Positions 22,772 through 34,303 of a DNA stretch of 64,000 nucleotides are shown here, piece by piece. Position 1 is the first letter of the stretch. Each line of letters begins with the position of its first letter. This DNA comes from Artocarpus heterophyllus (Eukaryota; Streptophyta; Magnoliopsida; Rosales; Moraceae). The position numbers and the translations under genes are program-made. The stretch is taken from NCBI GenBank assembly GCA_025403435.1, contig CM046350.1, forward strand, positions 7,413,512 through 7,477,511, written 5' to 3'. The notes below the pieces were generated by a model that saw nothing but the letters and a program-made list of their open reading frames with translations, had not been told where the DNA came from and did not search any database.

Positions 22772-24754
22772 TGCTCGGGTCTTAAAAGTATATGTCTGAT
22801 ATAAACTCAACTATAAGGTTGTCCAAGTAATTAAACTCAGTGAGTCTGAGGTCGATCCCATAAGGAAAAGATACTGCAAAGGTCCAATATATCAGTTCTA
22901 TTATGTTTAGTTGAAGAATTTGAATATAAAAGTTAATTTTATTTACAATATTTACATTTTTTTTTTACTTTTTTCATTTTTAGATTTTTTTATGATTTTT
23001 GAAATTTTAACAACAAGAAATGTAACTTAAATTTGATTAGTAAGTGGAACTTTAACAAGTGAAATTTAACTTAAGAGATGAAACTTTAACAATAGGTGCA
23101 ATTAATTTTAAAGGTAATAATAGTTTTAACAAACACTGAGGATTCTGGCAATTAGTTTAAATATGTTTTAGTTTTTCTAAACTTATTTATTAAAATAGTT
23201 TAAGTATGCAATATGCAATATGCCATGCTTTGTCTACAATATGCCATGCTTTGTCTATAATAAATCAAGAGTTACCAAACATTTACTGTCTTAATTCATG
23301 TCTATAGTGCATCAAAAACTCATTTCTAACAAATATGTATGTTTTCAAATTAACTTACTAAAATGACTGATAAAATTTACCGTTAAGTATTTACCATACT
23401 ATTTCATATCTACGAAGAATCAAAGTGTTCCTAAACATTATTCGTGCCGTCATATGTCTATGATAAATCAAAAATTGATTTTGCAAGAATTTTAGTTAAG
23501 TTAACATGAAAATCATAAGTTTTCTAAAAATAATTTTGACATTATAACAACATAAAAAACTTAAAAAAGCTAAAAATATTTACCTTAATTTTGGCAGAAT
23601 ATCCCTCTCTATCCCTAGCAAAATGGAATTTAGAAAGACATGATAAAAGTAGAAACATACATATTTTTATTAAGCATAACTATTTTACAACATAAAAAAC
23701 TAGAATTATTTTACAAAAATATAAAACTAAAATTTAGATGAAAACTAACCTAAGAAGATAGAAGAAGAAAATTTTCTCCAAAGGAGAATTATGTGAATTA
23801 AATGAAGGGAGGGGGTATTTATAGTAGAAAAAATTTTACTATTTACAAGATTTTATATTATTTATTTATTTTTATTATTTTATTAAGATATTTTTAAGTG
23901 GAAAATGATGTAGGATGCAATTTAAATGATGAAGAATTTTTTGGAATAATTTATAACTAACCACTCCATTTTTGCCTAACCAAATCTTATTTTTATTTAT
24001 TTATTTTTTCCTCTCCTGTGAAGGTGGATATTTGCTGGATAATCTAGTGTTTCGCGACTCAGAGACGGACGCATAGGGACTATGAGATCGCTGGCGTTTG
24101 ACTAGTGCCGTGGCTAAGATGGGGTCTTTGGTCAAAAGCCAACGAGAGCTGGTAATACCAAATTCTTACCGCGAGATTAAGTCTTCATAGGCAGATCGAT
24201 CAGTTGGGATGAGCTGGAATCTCGGATCCGACAGCTGGCGGATCGCCACGTGTTCTTTTTTATTTTTATTTTTATTTTTATTGATTTTTTGAGCATTTGA
24301 GGCCGTTTTCACGCCATTTTTTCTCATTTTTCTTTTAGATTTTAAATCTAAAATAAAATAAATATACTAAAATTAATTATTTTATAAACATAATTTTCAC
24401 AATAATTAAAAATATTTATTAGAAATTACTAGAGCATAATAGAATATATTTACAGACTCAAAACTTATTTACAAACATTTTAAGACTCAAAATTAAAATC
24501 ACACAACAATATTTTTACAGTTTTAATTATTTACAAACTAAATATTTATAAAACACGCAGAGATAATTCTAAAAATTACAAAAAATGTTACTAAATATAA
24601 AAACAATCTAAAAACATGTTTTTAAACGTATTTACACACTAAGACAAAAAAATACTTATTAACACAAAAATGTTATTAGTTAGAGGATTTGATGAGAAAT
24701 AAACGTATAAATAAATGATTTAAACCTTATAAAATATACACTTTTACAGTCTCA
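22772..24754 (-). mobile_element. Antisense solo LTR E (about 1.98 kb)
   Basis: On the minus strand it starts TGAGACTGTAAAAG and ends AAGACCCGAGCA. Near that end ttccttatgggatcgacctc resembles the tail of solo LTR A (cctcgtgggaacgata). A minus-strand TATA box lies at 23816-23824. Left flank ggcga (22767-22771) recurs at 24758-24762, three bases beyond the CA end, so the exact right boundary or duplication is uncertain. No coding domain is seen. Confidence 0.6.
23816..23824 (-). promoter_or_regulatory. TATA box of solo LTR E
   Basis: Reads CTATAAATA on the minus strand, followed by CCCCCTCCC. The position relative to the LTR ends is like that in solo LTR A. Confidence 0.5.
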
Positions 24755-25493
24755 TGGGGCGACGTCATTGCTTGCTAGGAGATAGTTATTGATGGCTAGA
24801 AAATATATATTTATCTATAAATATGTCAAATTTTACAAAAAGAAAACATTACACCACCAAACAAAAAAAAGAAAGAAAGCTGAACTCTGCTGCAACGTGC
24901 TTCCCTCCGTTGGCAATGCTCCACCCACCGCCGATGTGAGTCCACTTACACCACCTACACTACCGTGTTCAGATGACGATGATTCACCACACAGTTTGGC
25001 TCACATTGGTTCTTCTTCTTCTGTTGTTGTTTTTGTTGTTTTGTTTTCACTAACAACATAAACTTAATTGCAAGCAATGTGTTTGGCTAACCTTTTTCAA
25101 AATGGGCAAATACTTGCGTTTTTGAAATTCTTTTTTCAAATGGTCAATAGAAGGGAAAATTAATCCGCAAAGGAATTTTAAATCCCAATGGTATATAGAA
25201 TTGCAATCAACATAGAAATATAAAGATCTTCACAATAGAAGCGCATTGTACGTGCAGGGCTTTTTTATTGAAATAGAAGTGCAAAATGTTGGAGATACGA
25301 ACGTATCACCAACATGACTTGTATATGAACAGGGCTCGGCCAGTGACCCCCACCTCTCCTAAAAATAAAATAAAATAAAATAGAGAAATTTGCAGGGTGC
25401 CCCTTATGAACCTACTGTTTAACATTAACTTCTATTTTTTAGACTTTTTAAAACTGCATTTTTAATATTTATTTTTTTTAAAAAATTAATTTA
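24755..25493. other. Non-coding stretch, possibly the last unit of the 85-bp array at its start
   Basis: 24780-24830 (ggctagaaaatatatatttatc) resembles a worn array unit. The rest is AT-rich with no supportable gene. An open frame 24789-25061 is low-complexity (Lys-rich, then Ser/Val runs) and was not called. Confidence 0.5.
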
Positions 25494-25559
25494 TCAAAGG
25501 ATTTTTTTTAGTTCCAAAAAAAAAAAAAAAAAAAGATTCAGACGTAATCTTACTCTTAC

Positions 25560-26110
25560 CTTCTTGCTCACTTCCCTATTCTCTTTCTTAATTGTTTTCG
25601 GATCGTTACCCGCATTCTCTCTCTCTCTATGCTTCTCTCTCCCTCTCTCTCTTCTCCCTGCACCTCCGTCTCCATCTGAATCTTCCTTGTTGAGTCCGCT
25701 CTCGCCCCTACCAAGCCCGATTCCAAGGCCCCTCCCAAACCTAGGGTTAGGGCTTCTACACCAAAGAGATCTAATCTTAATTCTTCGCATTCCCCATTGC
25801 CTAGCAATTCCCATACTTCTTGCCGCAACATTTATGGCAATTTCAGAGCATCGTCGCCGCCGCCGTCGTCCGAGGATGTGGTGAAGAAGGAGCCGTGGAG
25901 GAATAGCTTTGGCTACAACAACGACGTCGTCGAGGGATTAAATTTGATATCGAGCGGAAGAGTTTGCTGAGGGTACTCACCGTTGTCAGGGGAGAAATGC
26001 CGAGAATTGTCGGTGATGTTGCAGTTCCACGACAGGGGATGGGTGAGAAGGAGCAATGATTCGGCAGTCGACGATTTCTTCTGCCGACGAAGGTGTTTGG
26101 GTCAAAGTGC
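25560..26110 (+). pseudogene. Unidentified coding remnant, Ser/Pro-rich N-terminal region
   Basis: After a (CT)n leader, the frame of 25690-25968 gives about 90 codons with protein-like composition: APTKPDSKAPPKPRVRASTP, then KRSNLNSSHSPLPSNS, ASSPPPSSEDVVKKEPWRNS and FGYNNDVVEGLNLISSGR, then a stop. Another frame continues with FDIERKSLLRVLTVVRGEMP up to a stop near 26058. The frame change suggests a broken first exon of a plant gene, or a splice site not resolved here. The family is not recognised. No good upstream ATG is in frame. Confidence 0.35.
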
Positions 26111-27739
26111 AGTAAGAACATGCTGAATTTGTAGATGCTAGTTGAGAAGTTGTTAACACTCGTTTGTTCTTTGGGAAATAATTATGAGATTTTTGGAAGT
26201 ACCTGTGTGATGGCTTGTAGCAATATTGTAGATTTTGTGGGTGAATTTTGGGATTGTTTTGGCTTAGTTTTTGAGTATTTGGATCCAGGTGAGGGGTTTC
26301 TAGAGAGGTTTTGTCTAATGTATATCTAGTATTTGATCAAAAACTTGTGAGAGTTATTCTTTTTTTTTTTCCTTTCTTTTTTTCTGGTGATTGAAGTTGG
26401 TGCACGGGACTAATTGGGTGATTGAATCTTTTTTGGGTAGAAAACTGAATTCAAATTTAGTCTAAGCTAGAAAATGTTGAATTGTTCGTCCCTATGGAAA
26501 TTATTGAAGCTAACACCCTAGCTAGAACGTGTTGAATTGTTCCTCCCTATGAACTTTTGCTCTTTGGTAATTCTTGGGTCATCATAATATAATTTTTTTT
26601 TCCTTTTTGATAAGGAGATAAAGATCAAAGTTAAATTTCATGAGTTTCACTCCTGTAAACATTAACAAAAGACAATTAGCTAATTAAATTTTATTTTATT
26701 AGGTTCTACTGTCCTTAATTGATTATGAATATGATTAACATATGTAATTGGTCATAACGTGTTTTACATGTATGCTTAATGTGTTCCACTTGGGCAAATT
26801 TGTTGTTTTTGTTTTTGTTTTTGGAACATGTTAGGTTACAATCTGACATCCTGCTTCGGTGACTGGAAGTGAGTTCTACGATAGAACCTTGCAGGTTCTA
26901 CTACTTCGGAAGAAAGGGTAATTTGGTCTTTTAATAAATCTATAATTTTTAATAAATGGGCGATTTTAATAAGTGGTTTGTTGAAGGGCATTTTTAATAA
27001 GGTGGTGTATTTATGGGGCATTTTGTAAGTTGCCCAATAAAATTAAATAAGGGAGAAAAATCAATGCAACATGTGGTTATTGGCATCACAATTAGAAGCA
27101 TGTCCAGTACATTTTAAGCATATTTACCAAACATAAAGGAATGTAAAGGAAAATGTAATGAGATTGGAAAAAAGAGTGAAATATTGGGAGTGAACAACAT
27201 TCCCATTGCATTCCCTTTTTAGTATTTACTTACATATAAATGAATATCTTATTCAAAATAATTACCAAAATATCTATTTTATCTAACTAGTAGTTATTAA
27301 ATAATAATATTTATATTTGAACATCTAAGTAAATATGGTATTTGTTCATTTTAACGAGGAATTAATATTAAAAGGTATGTAATTGATATTTCCTTTCCTT
27401 ATTCTTTATATTGTGTAGGGCCTACAAACTTTCATTAATGATTTTGTAAATAAACACATTATTTAAAGAAAATATTCCTTGCATTTTGTTTCTTTTTGAT
27501 GCAAAGTAAACATGCCCAACAATTTAAATTTGCATCTATCTTTTCTGCACGAAGCCCTGGACTGAATGTTATTACATCCCAACTGTAGATAAGGCATATG
27601 AACATTACTGGAAAACTAATTAAAGTGCAAGATGCAGAAAACTAAGACGTGTTGCAAACATATTACTGTCTTGATGTTATTAATTTAAAAAAATGGTCCT
27701 TATCTTTCTCCCACTCTTTTTTTTTTTTTTTTTGGGTTA
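26111..27739. other. AT-rich intergenic DNA
   Basis: No gene is supported. 27118-27520 starts gcatatttaccaaacat and ends with the rough inverse of gggcatgtttacttt, so it could be a worn MITE, but pairing is weak. The poly-T at 27718-27733 lies just past the stop of receptor kinase gene F. Confidence 0.5.
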
Positions 27740-30700
27740 TTACCTAGGCAGAGGAATCAATTGTTCCGAAATCTTCTTCTGGGACATCATTTCAGCTAAT
27801 GCGTTTGATCCAGCCTCATCACGGGCATTCTTTCGGGTGAACTCTGTAGCCAAACACTCTTTCAGTTCAATTGCAACCCTAGTCATGTTTGGCCTAGTGG
27901 TGGAAGTTTCGGAGACACAAGCCATTGCTATTTCAACAGCTTTCCAGAGGGTATTAATATCAAAACCTCCTTCCAACCTTGGATCAAGAATACTTTTAAT
28001 ATCCCCAGTCTCAAGCCTAGTGCGAACCCACTCAGTTATGTGGTTATTCTCTTTGGTTTTTGCTAGCACGGGCCGAGCTGTGATCATTTCCAAGAAAAGA
28101 ACCCCAAAACTGTAAACATCACTTTTCTCATTCAACAAATTTGATGCGTAGTACCTGCACAAGAAAATAATCAAATCTCAGTTACCACGCCGATGAGTAC
28201 ATCAATAGTTTTCAATAAACTAAAGAGAAGGAACAATCGAGATTAAAATGTTTTAGCATATCTCAACTAGATTGGCACCAAACAAACCTATCCCATATCG
28301 CAAGTTCCCTGCTCTAAGATTGCTAATAGAAAACATGACAAGATAGTATTGTGAAAAAGGGAAATACATCTCAAAGGCAAGCAATTAACAAACTGAGAAT
28401 CAGTGTTAGAGTACTATTTATATTTCATATAAATTATTAGCTATATACTTAATGTTTTTCATGATTTATTTTTTTAATCTAAAAAAGGGTTAATAATTGA
28501 CATTGCATATATGTGAGTATGATATAATTCTCTAAATTAGATATTTTTGTTAGATATACAATTTTTTAAAAAATTAAATAAGTTTACAGGAAAACTACTT
28601 ACTCGGGGTCAAGATATCCAGCTGTGCCTGCAACGCTTGTTGATATACCAGGACCGGTGTTGCTAACATTAAGTGGTATATTATTGCTATCCTCAAGAGG
28701 GAAAATCTTGCACAGGCCAAAATCACTTAGCTTGGCTTGGAATTTTTCATTCAACAAGATGTTTGTCGATTTAACATCTCGATGAACTATAGGGGACTTA
28801 CAACCATTGTGCAGGTATTCTCATCCTACATTTTAACATGTACACAACAAAGTCATGTAGCTATCAGTTAGCCAGGCATGACCCAGAAAAAATGAACTAT
28901 ATATTATAGAGGAAAACCATTTTCTTTTTTACTAACCTTGCGCTATGTCTACTGCTATTCGAAGTCTGTCTTCCCAACTCAAGATTATTCGACTATTACC
29001 TATTAATTTAAACATGAAATGTCTTATAAACAGAATCCTTGCTATCTTGTCTCTGAACAAACAGATCAAAGAGTAAATGCTTACCTAAAAGATGCGATCG
29101 TAAGTTTCCCATTGCCATGTACTCGTAGATGAGTCCAATGCTGAAAGCCTCATTGCAATACCCAATGAGGGTGGTCAGGTTCTTATGATGAACTCTCAGA
29201 AGTAGTTTGAGCTGTGCAAATAAGTCAGCATCCTCTTAATTCAATTGTGAATACATGTGTGTAAAAACAAAAACTAATAAATACAAGTGTGTGAATATAA
29301 CATGCCTCTGCATGAAACTGTCGATGCCCTTGAACGGATGAAGGAGAGAGCATCTTCACTGCTACTTCAATGCCATTTAAGTACCCATGGTAAACTTTTC
29401 CAAATCCACCTTCACCTAGTACACTCTTAAAGTTGTTTGTTATTTTTTCAATCTCAACATAGGTAAATCGTTGCTTTCTGGAGATAAATGATCTTTCCTC
29501 CTCATGGGACTCTCCGTTTACAGGGTTACCTGTGTAAAGTTTAGAACACTTTGATACACAAGTAGGTGCACAAACACGAAAAATAAAAGGTAGAAAAATA
29601 GCAATTACTAATCCGAAACTAGAATCAAACTGTTATTTAACAATTTTTTGTTGTCTTAATTCTTAAGCTCGAAAACGTTGCTATATAAATTTTCCAATCA
29701 GTGAATTTCTATTATGAACGATGTATGATTTCTATTAAGCCAGAAAAAAGAGATTAAAATGTTGAATTTCAAGCCAAAAAAATGATTACAATATGAATGG
29801 ACTTGTATATACATATGTAAGGGTGTGACGATCAGAGTACTAGCCTTTCAAATCCGCTGCTTTTTCTTGTCTTGTTCTTTTAAATCTCCAGACTATAGCC
29901 GCAATAATTAAGAAAACAAGAAGAAGTCCACCGAGTGCTGCTACCAGTGGAACGACAAACTTTTTTTCCTTTCCGCATGACCCCGATGAACATTGAGTGC
30001 TATTTGAAATTGTATCAATGCTGTTGAAAAGATTAGTTGATTTAATCAGTACGCAGCAGTGAGAATTTGAAATATATTGCTCTTCTAGAGTTGTTCAAAG
30101 TTTCTTTTATGAAGTCTCTGCTCCACTGGGCCGTGACATGGTTTCCGGGGAAAATAGAGCATAGGATCTTAACTAATAAATTAAGATGCCTACTTCTTCC
30201 TCTAAAATTTACAGCAATTTTTTTAAAAAAATTAAAAACAGCATACTGATAATTTTCTTTTTCGCACAAAGCAGACCTTAACAATAATTGACCATTCTTT
30301 GACTTCTCCAAAAGTGCATCTGGAACAGGACCCGTGAGGTTGTTCCCCTTCAGGTTTCTGTGTAAAGAGAGAAATGTGATGCGTGATATGTCACCAAGTT
30401 AAATACTGATGTAAATTAGAAGAATTGAAAAACTTACAGAACTCTCAATAAGGACAATTGAGCTAAAAATGCAGGCACTGTCCCTCTCAGGTTGTTGTTT
30501 GATAAATCCCTGAAATGGAATGTCAGTAATAATAGTCAAATAAGTAAGACTCATCACGTTGTAGGACAAGGATTAAAATCTACATTACAGTGGTCATTGA
30601 GGTAATTACAAGTACTGTAACATTTTCAGATTGGCAATGGAAGGAGCGATTTCCCCCTTTAATCCACTTGATGACAGGTTCCTGCTTACAATTATAGAAA

Positions 30701-32352
30701 ACATTGTCAACATAGAGTTGAAGAGTATATGATATAACTTTGAACTTTTTTTCCTTTTCTTTTAATAACATTAAGTAAATACTACTTACAAAGTTATAAT
30801 TGTTGGCGGATTATCGCCATTATGATCACAACCCACACCATCCCAAACGAAAGCTTCTGGGGAACAAGGATCGCCTTGCCAGTTTCTTTTTCTTCCATGC
30901 ATCAACTTGACATTCCAGATAGCTTCAACTAATATTTATTAGACAAAGAAGGAGAGCAGGCAAGGTCACAAACAATTGTAAGAAATCATATTGCGCAAGA
31001 TTGTAAGAACAATATCTTTTTTGAGATACATACCATCTGCTTGATTTGTTTCTTGCTGAGATGATTTCTTTAGGATGTACATCTCCAAGGCATTTATGAG
31101 GGGTGGTAGAGTTGAATTGTTGGTACTTTGAAGTGAAATCTCGATCTTTCCATCCCCATCTGTATTGCTTCCTTCCTTGCTGAATATTGTGTCTTGGCTT
31201 AAGTACTTTGGAGCCAATGCTTCGTACCAAAGTTTCTCATTGATATAAATGTTGAATTTTCTAAATTGGTCTTTTTGGAGCTCTTGGAGGTCCATGAAAT
31301 GCATGTAGAAAAAATATCTAAAGGTATCATTTTGCTGGGACCAAGTGATATTGTTTCCAGTGTATGCAGTGCGCATGACTGTAAACGGTACTTCGAAAAC
31401 ATTCTTTGATACAGAGTTCTCATTACTAAGGGAGGTATTTATAAACGGCTTCCACGCATCTACTTGGAGGGGTGACCACAAGCGATCATATTTATCATCT
31501 TCGTATCTGTAGAGTGCCAAAGAATTATCTCATTTAACCAACCATTGCCAATTAAAAAAAAAAAATGCAAAAAGTATGGCTAAGGGCTATTACCTCATTA
31601 CTTGGCTTGTAGCTGAAGAAAAATCAAAGCGACCATAGAGTTGCAGTGACGATCCGTTTTCACTAACATAAATGTCATTTTTTAAAGGCCTCAGCTCTAA
31701 TGCCGATATGAATGGAGTTCCATGGCCTGTGTTTACTAGACAAATATGTATATGATCTGACGAGAGGACATGTATGATTTCCGTGTCTATTATTGTCTTT
31801 GAATCTTTAATTATTACCGTTTCCCAAAGTTCAACTCCGAGATACAAATCAAAGGTCGGGATTTGAACGATGTGGTCGTAGTCTCCATACATGAACCTAG
31901 CACGGATCAAGAACTTGTTACCTTTGCCCTCGGCAGGTTTGAGGGTGTAACAGTTTCTGGTTCCTTCTGGGAAGCTTCGGACATTCAAAAACTGCTTATA
32001 ATTACTTGCCTGTTTGTATGCAGCAGATATATCTCTGCTTTCTCCTGTTTCAGTGAAGTTTGCATCTGAAAAATAACGGAAGCCCGTTGTTTCATCTACG
32101 TAGCTCGATACATCGGATATTCCACAATCTATGCTAATGAAACCTGAGAGATTTAGGGATTAATATTAGTATATTAGCTCTTTTCTTTGCATAGATAATA
32201 AGCTATAGCACTAGTAGTTTTAAGAACTAGTTATTGAGGGCTGGAGAGATTACTAAACCTGATAACTTCTGATCAGTCTGAACTAGAAGTGGTAGAACAA
32301 GCAAAACGCCGTGCAATAACATTGCAAAGGGCAGATGCTCTGAGAAAGCCAT
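27740..32352 (-). CDS. Malectin-like LRR receptor-like kinase, gene F (LRR-I type), full length with a possible stop
   Basis: Thirteen exons (minus): 32352-32259, 32143-31594, 31506-31034, 30922-30790, 30681-30610, 30509-30438, 30357-30277, 30020-29845, 29529-29306, 29211-29085, 28999-28937, 28819-28603, 28154-27740. They sum to 2,697 bp (898 aa). Order: signal peptide (1 to about 25), malectin-like domain ([11 protein letters not shown] onward, to about 365), three LRR exons of 72-81 bp, TM helix ([20 protein letters not shown], about 513-535), RD kinase with [29 protein letters not shown] and SDFGLCK. If exon 12 begins at 28825, aligning with its paralogs, the frame reads GGA TGA (stop) before EYLH; an acceptor 6 bases on restores the frame minus two residues. 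Introns 8 and 9 use GC donors. The activation segment is 10 residues longer than in gene B. Family role: plasma-membrane sensing in defence or development (IOS1, FRK1, SIF relatives). Ligand unknown. Confidence 0.87.
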
Positions 32353-32422
32353 GTCTTAACTCTCCTTGTACTGCCAATTAAATAAGACACGAGGTGTCTT
32401 ATACTCTTATATATAGTATTAC

Positions 32423-33840
32423 TTTTACATAGACGACCAAGGTCGAAGCTAGAAAAATTATCAGGACGAGCAGATGTAGGCAAATAACAAGATGAAGAAT
32501 TTTCATGTAGGGAATAAAATTTCAAAGGTGCAAAATACAATTTTAAAAAAGATGAAACACTGGTGTTATTAATACAAAGTAAAAAAAAAAAGTTCCTCTA
32601 GTTCGTGAGTGACTCGCCCCTTAGACAACGTGCAGTTTTATTAGATTTATTTGAGCATGATAATCCCTATATACCCGAGTTATAGTCTTATTTATCATTC
32701 ATATTTAAATTAAAAAAGGGGTAAGTGATAAACAGTTGTCAGAAATTTGACTTGGTAAAATCATTTGTCCTCGAATTCAAGGACTTGGGATGAAATTTCA
32801 CCTTCACCGAAGCCTGAGTTTAAAAATTTATGCTATGGTGGGACCACAACCAAAAAGGTTGGAAACGAAAAATGACATGATCCATAGGATAGAAACAAAT
32901 ACACTTGAAAAATCAATCAAATTAAAGTTTTTTTTTTAAAATTTATTAAAGAATGTGGAAAAAGAAGTTGCTGGACGTTTGTTGCCATCACCATTGTAGA
33001 AACTTTCGTTGACTGACTAATTCTACCAAGAGGAAAAAAATGTTGATTGAATTAAATTTGGATTTCAGACGGAAAAAGATTGACTAAGTTGAGATAGTTG
33101 TTTCTTTATGGCTCCACCATTGATTGATCGGCTGAAGGGAACGGGGTTTGGCTTCAGCAGTACCATCAATGATCCGATCAAATCATCCAGCTTGCAGTCA
33201 ATGCCCCTGCCGCCTCGCCTACGCTCTATTGACTTGCTTGGTGCCTTGTAGCCTCGAACACGGTACGACGACCGAAAAAGTCCTACAGTTCCTTCCGGTC
33301 CTCATGTTTTCAACTGCAAAATTTTTCTCTGTTAACCAGTAGTAAAAAGTTCCACTTCTACCGATAGGATTAGTTAAAAAATACCTCTTTGTTGCAATGT
33401 TTTTTGGTTCTAGACTATAACACTTGTGATCTGGCGTTACTTGAGTTTTAAAACGTTATATTCACTTCCTTTAGAGTTTAGAAAGTTCACAAAAATTCCC
33501 CTTTCATATTAATTTTATCATCATAAAAACGTACATCTGAGACGCTTGTGATATGAAAATTGAGCATATTTTTGGTAAATTGGTTCTTTGCTTGCCAATT
33601 CCTTTCATTTTTTTTTTTTGGGAGAGAGTGAGTGTGATTTATCAATTAATAAAAGGTATAAACCATGAGAGAAAGAACAAAATAGCATATTTAGGTTAGA
33701 ATATAGTAAATATTGTCATATAGTTTCAAAATGTGTAATTTATAGCATATAATGAGAAATTGAGTAATATCTCATGAGAAATTAAGAGTAAAACCCCACC
33801 TATTTATTCTCTATATTTCTCACCCTCCTCCCTCGTGGGT
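32423..33840. repeat. Dispersed repeat unit, copy 2
   Basis: Closely similar to 15521-16735, from ttttacatagac to the start of the 85-bp units, including the exon-like stretch (minus strand, about 33310-33110: GLFRSSYRVRGYKAPSKSIE). It has an extra block at 32631-32867 that copy 1 lacks. It lies directly upstream of gene F, so it could influence that promoter. Confidence 0.7.
32631..32867. mobile_element. Insertion of about 237 bp specific to repeat copy 2
   Basis: The matching sequence in copy 1 is uninterrupted here. Flanks aacg (32627-32630) and aacg (32864-32867) are a possible 4-bp duplication. No TIRs or family recognised. Confidence 0.45.
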
Positions 33841-34055
33841 TTTGACGGCGGTTGGAAATACAATATTTATCAGAAAATACCATATTTATTGTGTAAATAC
33901 CAAACTCATTAGCAAATTCGCCGGACTGCTGGCGACTAAGTACAATATTTAATGAGAAATATTGTATTTACAGTGTAAATATATACAATTCACCCATGAC
34001 TTTGCCAGACTGCTAGCTGTCAGAAAATATTATATTTATTGTGTAATACAATCCA
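33841..34055 (+). repeat. Short copy of the 85-bp tandem array
   Basis: About 2.5 units (gaaatacaatatttatcagaaaatacc, tttgccagactgctagctgtcag) match the array at 16735-17466. This confirms that array and unit travelled together. Confidence 0.75.
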
Positions 34056-34260
34056 TCTTGAGTACCAATTGAAATAAGAATCTCTTAAGGGAGGTTTGAG
34101 GTTCGAACCCGAGGGACGCGAAAGAAAACCCAGAGGGGAGGGGACGGATGAGTGGGACGGCACGGGAACGGTTCACCAATAAGAGTCGTAAGTCCGGGGG
34201 CCCCGCAAGGTGGGTCCTATGGAGGCTTGAGGTGGGGCCCGCGCCGGACGCCATATTTTC
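34056..34260 (+). mobile_element. Possible tRNA-derived SINE-like insert
   Basis: A 200-bp GC-rich block contains gaggttcgaacccgag, which fits a Pol III B box (GGTTCGAANCC). About 35 bp upstream, gagtaccaattgaaataag is a worn A-box-like region. It lies at the 3' break of pseudogene E. No poly-A tail or target duplication was found, so the call is tentative. Confidence 0.35.
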
Positions 34261-34303
34261 AATCTAAGAGACAAGAAAGGCTAATTTATTTCCATATATG
34301 GCA

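Noticed and set aside
24789..25061. 90-codon plus-strand frame
   Set aside because: Simple sequence, no domain, no exon signals.
33148..33342. Plus-strand frame inside repeat copy 2
   Set aside because: It is the opposite strand of the exon-like stretch that is conserved in both copies.
34056..34260. Functional tRNA gene at the B-box-like site
   Set aside because: No matching acceptor stem or A box at correct spacing; a worn SINE head at best.
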